From CAVSVP01 sp963731125 (GTDB lineage: Bacteria; Pseudomonadota; Gammaproteobacteria; Competibacterales; Competibacteraceae), in NCBI GenBank assembly GCA_963731125.1, contig CAVSVP010000023.1, forward strand, positions 1-64,000: a stretch of 64,000 nt of DNA. The letters are read 5' to 3'. The position numbers were made by a program, and so were the translations under genes. Below are positions 62,416 through 64,000 of this stretch, in pieces (the first letter of the stretch is position 1; each line of letters starts with the position of its first letter). Below the pieces are notes generated by a model. It did not search any database, was not told the DNA's origin, and saw only the letters and a program-made list of their open reading frames with translations.

Positions 62416-63309
62416 ATGCACCATTTCTCACGTAAACTACTCCTCGCCGTCAGTTTAACCGCCGCCCTCGGAGTGGCCCCTGCCGTCTGGGCCAGTCATG
62501 CCTGGGGGAACTATCACTGGGCGCGCTCGAGCAACCCGGTCACCCTCGAACTCGGCAACAACGTCAACTGGCAGCTCTGGGGCCGCTGGCTCCGGCAAGC
62601 ATCCGACGACTGGGGTGCCTCTTCGGTTCTCAATACTTTAATCAGACCGGGGAGAGCTAGAGGCAATTGCTTACCACCATATGGCAGGATTGAGGTCTGC
62701 AATGGCACCTATGGTTACAACGGCTGGCTTGGGATCGCCCAGATCTGGGCCTCCGGCCGCCACATCGCCAAGGCAGCGACAAAGTTGAATGATACCTACC
62801 ACCGCGCTTACCCCTATAATCAAAGTGGTTGGCGGGACATGGTGATGTGCCAGGAGGTCGGCCACACCTTCGGTCTTGCCCACCAGGACGAAAACTACAA
62901 CAACCGTAACCTCGGCACTTGTATGGACTATACCAACAACCCAAACGCTTTCCCTAAAAACCGGGCTCCAAACGCGCACGATTATAGACAGCTGGAGATC
63001 ATCTATGCTCACAGCGACGGTACCACCGCCAGTGCCGGCACTACTGCCAGCGCCGGTGCCGGCGGTGACGGTTGCTGGCCGCCGGGGAGGTGCAACAATG
63101 GGAATCAAGGTCCGCCCCCTGCATTTGATAAGCCACTTCCCGACAGGGCTCAGTGGGGCATGTTGATCGCCACTTCCCGTGATGGTGGTCAATCGGTGTT
63201 CGCCCGTGACTTCGGCAATGGCTACCGGGTCTTTACCCACGTTACCTGGACTCTTGAGGTGGCTGAGAAGCGCCGCACTAACAGGCATAAAGATCATCGA
63301 AACCAATGA
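62416..63309 (+). CDS. Exported metzincin-like protein with QExGH motif
   Basis: A 297-aa product from ATG 62416, which follows GGGGACCGGGA and begins a signal peptide (LLLAVSLTAALGVAPAVWA); the open frame extends 69 codons upstream inside and after the BNR gene. The zinc-site region reads MCQEVGHTFGLAHQDENYNN, then LGTCMDYTN as the Met-turn. Metzincins use HExxHxxGxxH; here the first His is Gln while Glu, second and third His remain. A Gly/Ala/Thr linker (TTASAGTTASAGAGG) separates a short C-terminal region. Probably a secreted protease or a relative that has lost activity. Confidence 0.72.
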   Translation: MHHFSRKLLLAVSLTAALGVAPAVWASHAWGNYHWARSSNPVTLELGNNVNWQLWGRWLRQASDDWGASSVLNTLIRPGRARGNCLPPYGRIEVCNGTYGYNGWLGIAQIWASGRHIAKAATKLNDTYHRAYPYNQSGWRDMVMCQEVGHTFGLAHQDENYNNRNLGTCMDYTNNPNAFPKNRAPNAHDYRQLEIIYAHSDGTTASAGTTASAGAGGDGCWPPGRCNNGNQGPPPAFDKPLPDRAQWGMLIATSRDGGQSVFARDFGNGYRVFTHVTWTLEVAEKRRTNRHKDHRNQ

Positions 63310-63323
63310 CCTTCGGTAAGTGG

Positions 63324-63406
63324 TGTTGGAAAACCCTCTGGTACGCAAGCTAAGGCGTTGATTTTAATATTATAAATCGTCTAGTCCAGGGTTTTCCAAT
63401 AGCCTC
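63324..63406. repeat. IS5-type inverted-repeat remnant
   Basis: TGTTGGAAAACC (63324-63335) and GGTTTTCCAATAGCCTC (63390-63406) are close copies of the ends of the IS5-type element at 26375-28414. Only 54 bases lie between, so this is a miniature derivative or two joined ends without a transposase. Confidence 0.6.
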
Positions 63407-63604
63407 ACTCGGAAGGGATTTATTGCGTTAATTTCCTTCCGGTGCAGTACGGTTATCCCGCCTGGGTTTTTAGGAGGCCAATGCACAGAACTGTTCTGCA
63501 GCGGACAGATCTTGCCCGTTGGCAGAGACCTTCTGGCTATTGGAATGATCCACCGGCACACCGCGCTCTTCCATTCTTCCATGGGCGCATTCCCATTTTC
63601 CGGG

Positions 63605-64000
63605 TCAAGTTTCCAAGAGCGAGAAATGAGAATTGGCCATACGTTTCAACAGGTTCCAGCGCCCTGCCTTGTAGTAGGAGCGAAGCATCAACATCTTCCC
63701 GGCGTTCTCCCGGTACCAAAAGATGCACGGTCCTTTGAGCCGGAGATTGACCACCCGGCGAATCGCACTTTCTACCGCACCACTACCGAGCGGTAAGTGC
63801 AAGGTCTTCATCATGGCATAGGCCATCCGCTGGCGATTGCGGACAAAGTAGTTCCGTTCGGTGGTCACCGCCTTGCTGTGTCGACCCTGGCATAGTGGCC
63901 CGCACGGCCTCCACGACCTGTTCGACTTGACCTTTCAACAGTAAGCGCCGGTGTTTGCGGACCCACGCTCGGCGTTCTTTGGCTGACCACCGGTGCGCAA
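63605..64000 (-). pseudogene. Transposase C-terminal fragment (ISKra4-like), running off the window
   Basis: The segment 63605-63868 codes NRQRMAYAMMKTLHLPLGSG, AVESAIRRVVNLRLKGPCIF, WYRENAGKMLMLRSYYKAGRW. This is the C-terminal pattern (LPIGSGAVESAIRRVVNxRLKG) of a transposase group I place near ISKra4. Upstream the neighbouring frame continues the protein (HRWSAKERRAWVRKHRRLLL), so a one-base shift lies near 63885. The rest lies beyond the window, so completeness cannot be judged. Confidence 0.65.

Noticed and set aside
1..64000. CRISPR arrays, tRNA or rRNA genes
   Set aside because: No regularly spaced short direct repeats and no cloverleaf or rRNA-like stretch were noticed by reading; the only regular repeats are the coding FG-GAP, DKDR and Ser/Ala repeats.

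Overview
This 64 kb window looks like chromosome from a gammaproteobacterium. The support is a Tat-exported high-potential iron-sulfur protein, a MobB/XerD/DsbC neighbourhood, TrkH, Bcp, a TAXI-type binding protein and a PEP-CTERM protein. HiPIP, the roughly balanced base composition and the heavy insertion-sequence load would suit a Chromatiales-like organism, but nothing seen here fixes the genus. No rRNA, tRNA or CRISPR array was recognised.

Layout. Positions 1-6.2 kb hold a plasmid/integrative-element module: a ParM-like segregation ATPase with a ParR-like partner, a protein related to the MobH relaxase N-terminal (TraI_2) domain that has lost its HD residues, a MoxR-like AAA ATPase, a DUF3150 protein and two unknowns. 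Several of these genes are preceded by GC-rich hairpins. An IS1-family element, itself split by an ISAzo13-family element, ends the module. Beyond it lie fragments of an SNF2-type helicase. From 9 to 18 kb come exported and envelope genes: an exported unknown, a Gly/Cys-tailed membrane protein, a broken fasciclin gene, a DCC thiol oxidoreductase, a CDP-alcohol phosphatidyltransferase with YceI, a phosphoesterase, a TAXI protein, an OmpA-type lipoprotein and a transglutaminase-like protein. From 18 to 24 kb is an alpha-glucan locus: a sugar-binding protein, a GH13 glucosidase and a frameshifted secreted amylase. From 24 to 28.7 kb is debris: a stop-interrupted exported gene, transposase fragments, a truncated sensor kinase/receiver, and an IS630 nested in an IS5-type element.

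From 28.7 to 34.2 kb, a LysR regulator faces a PNPOx-like protein and a dehalogenase-like hydrolase; two further alpha/beta hydrolases follow. At 34.2-36.4 kb a DUF29 gene is cleanly interrupted by a two-ORF IS with a perfect 10-bp target duplication. Endonuclease V, a VOC protein, a glycosyltransferase and a truncated IS1634 transposase follow. At 40.8 kb is a GEMM-I (cyclic dinucleotide) riboswitch with a terminator platform. It sits upstream of a TIGR03032-type gene and a large FG-GAP surface protein whose first five repeats are riddled with frameshifts. A ParDE-like pair, HiPIP, NDH-2 and TrkH come next.

From 49 to 56.7 kb is a dense housekeeping stretch: bcp, an SDR, mobB, xerD, dsbC, a CapD/WbpM-type dehydratase and a WecA-type sugar-phosphate transferase. 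From 56.7 kb onward are a second toxin-antitoxin remnant with a 16-bp palindromic operator, the 3' end of a group II intron, a monooxygenase gene with an in-frame TAG, a frameshifted PEP-CTERM gene, a BNR-repeat exported protein, a metzincin-like protein with QExGH in place of HExxH, and transposase remnants.

Two themes stand out. First, breakage is concentrated in exported and surface proteins, while cytoplasmic and membrane housekeeping genes are intact. Second, the clearest regulatory element is the cyclic-dinucleotide riboswitch over a surface-protein locus.
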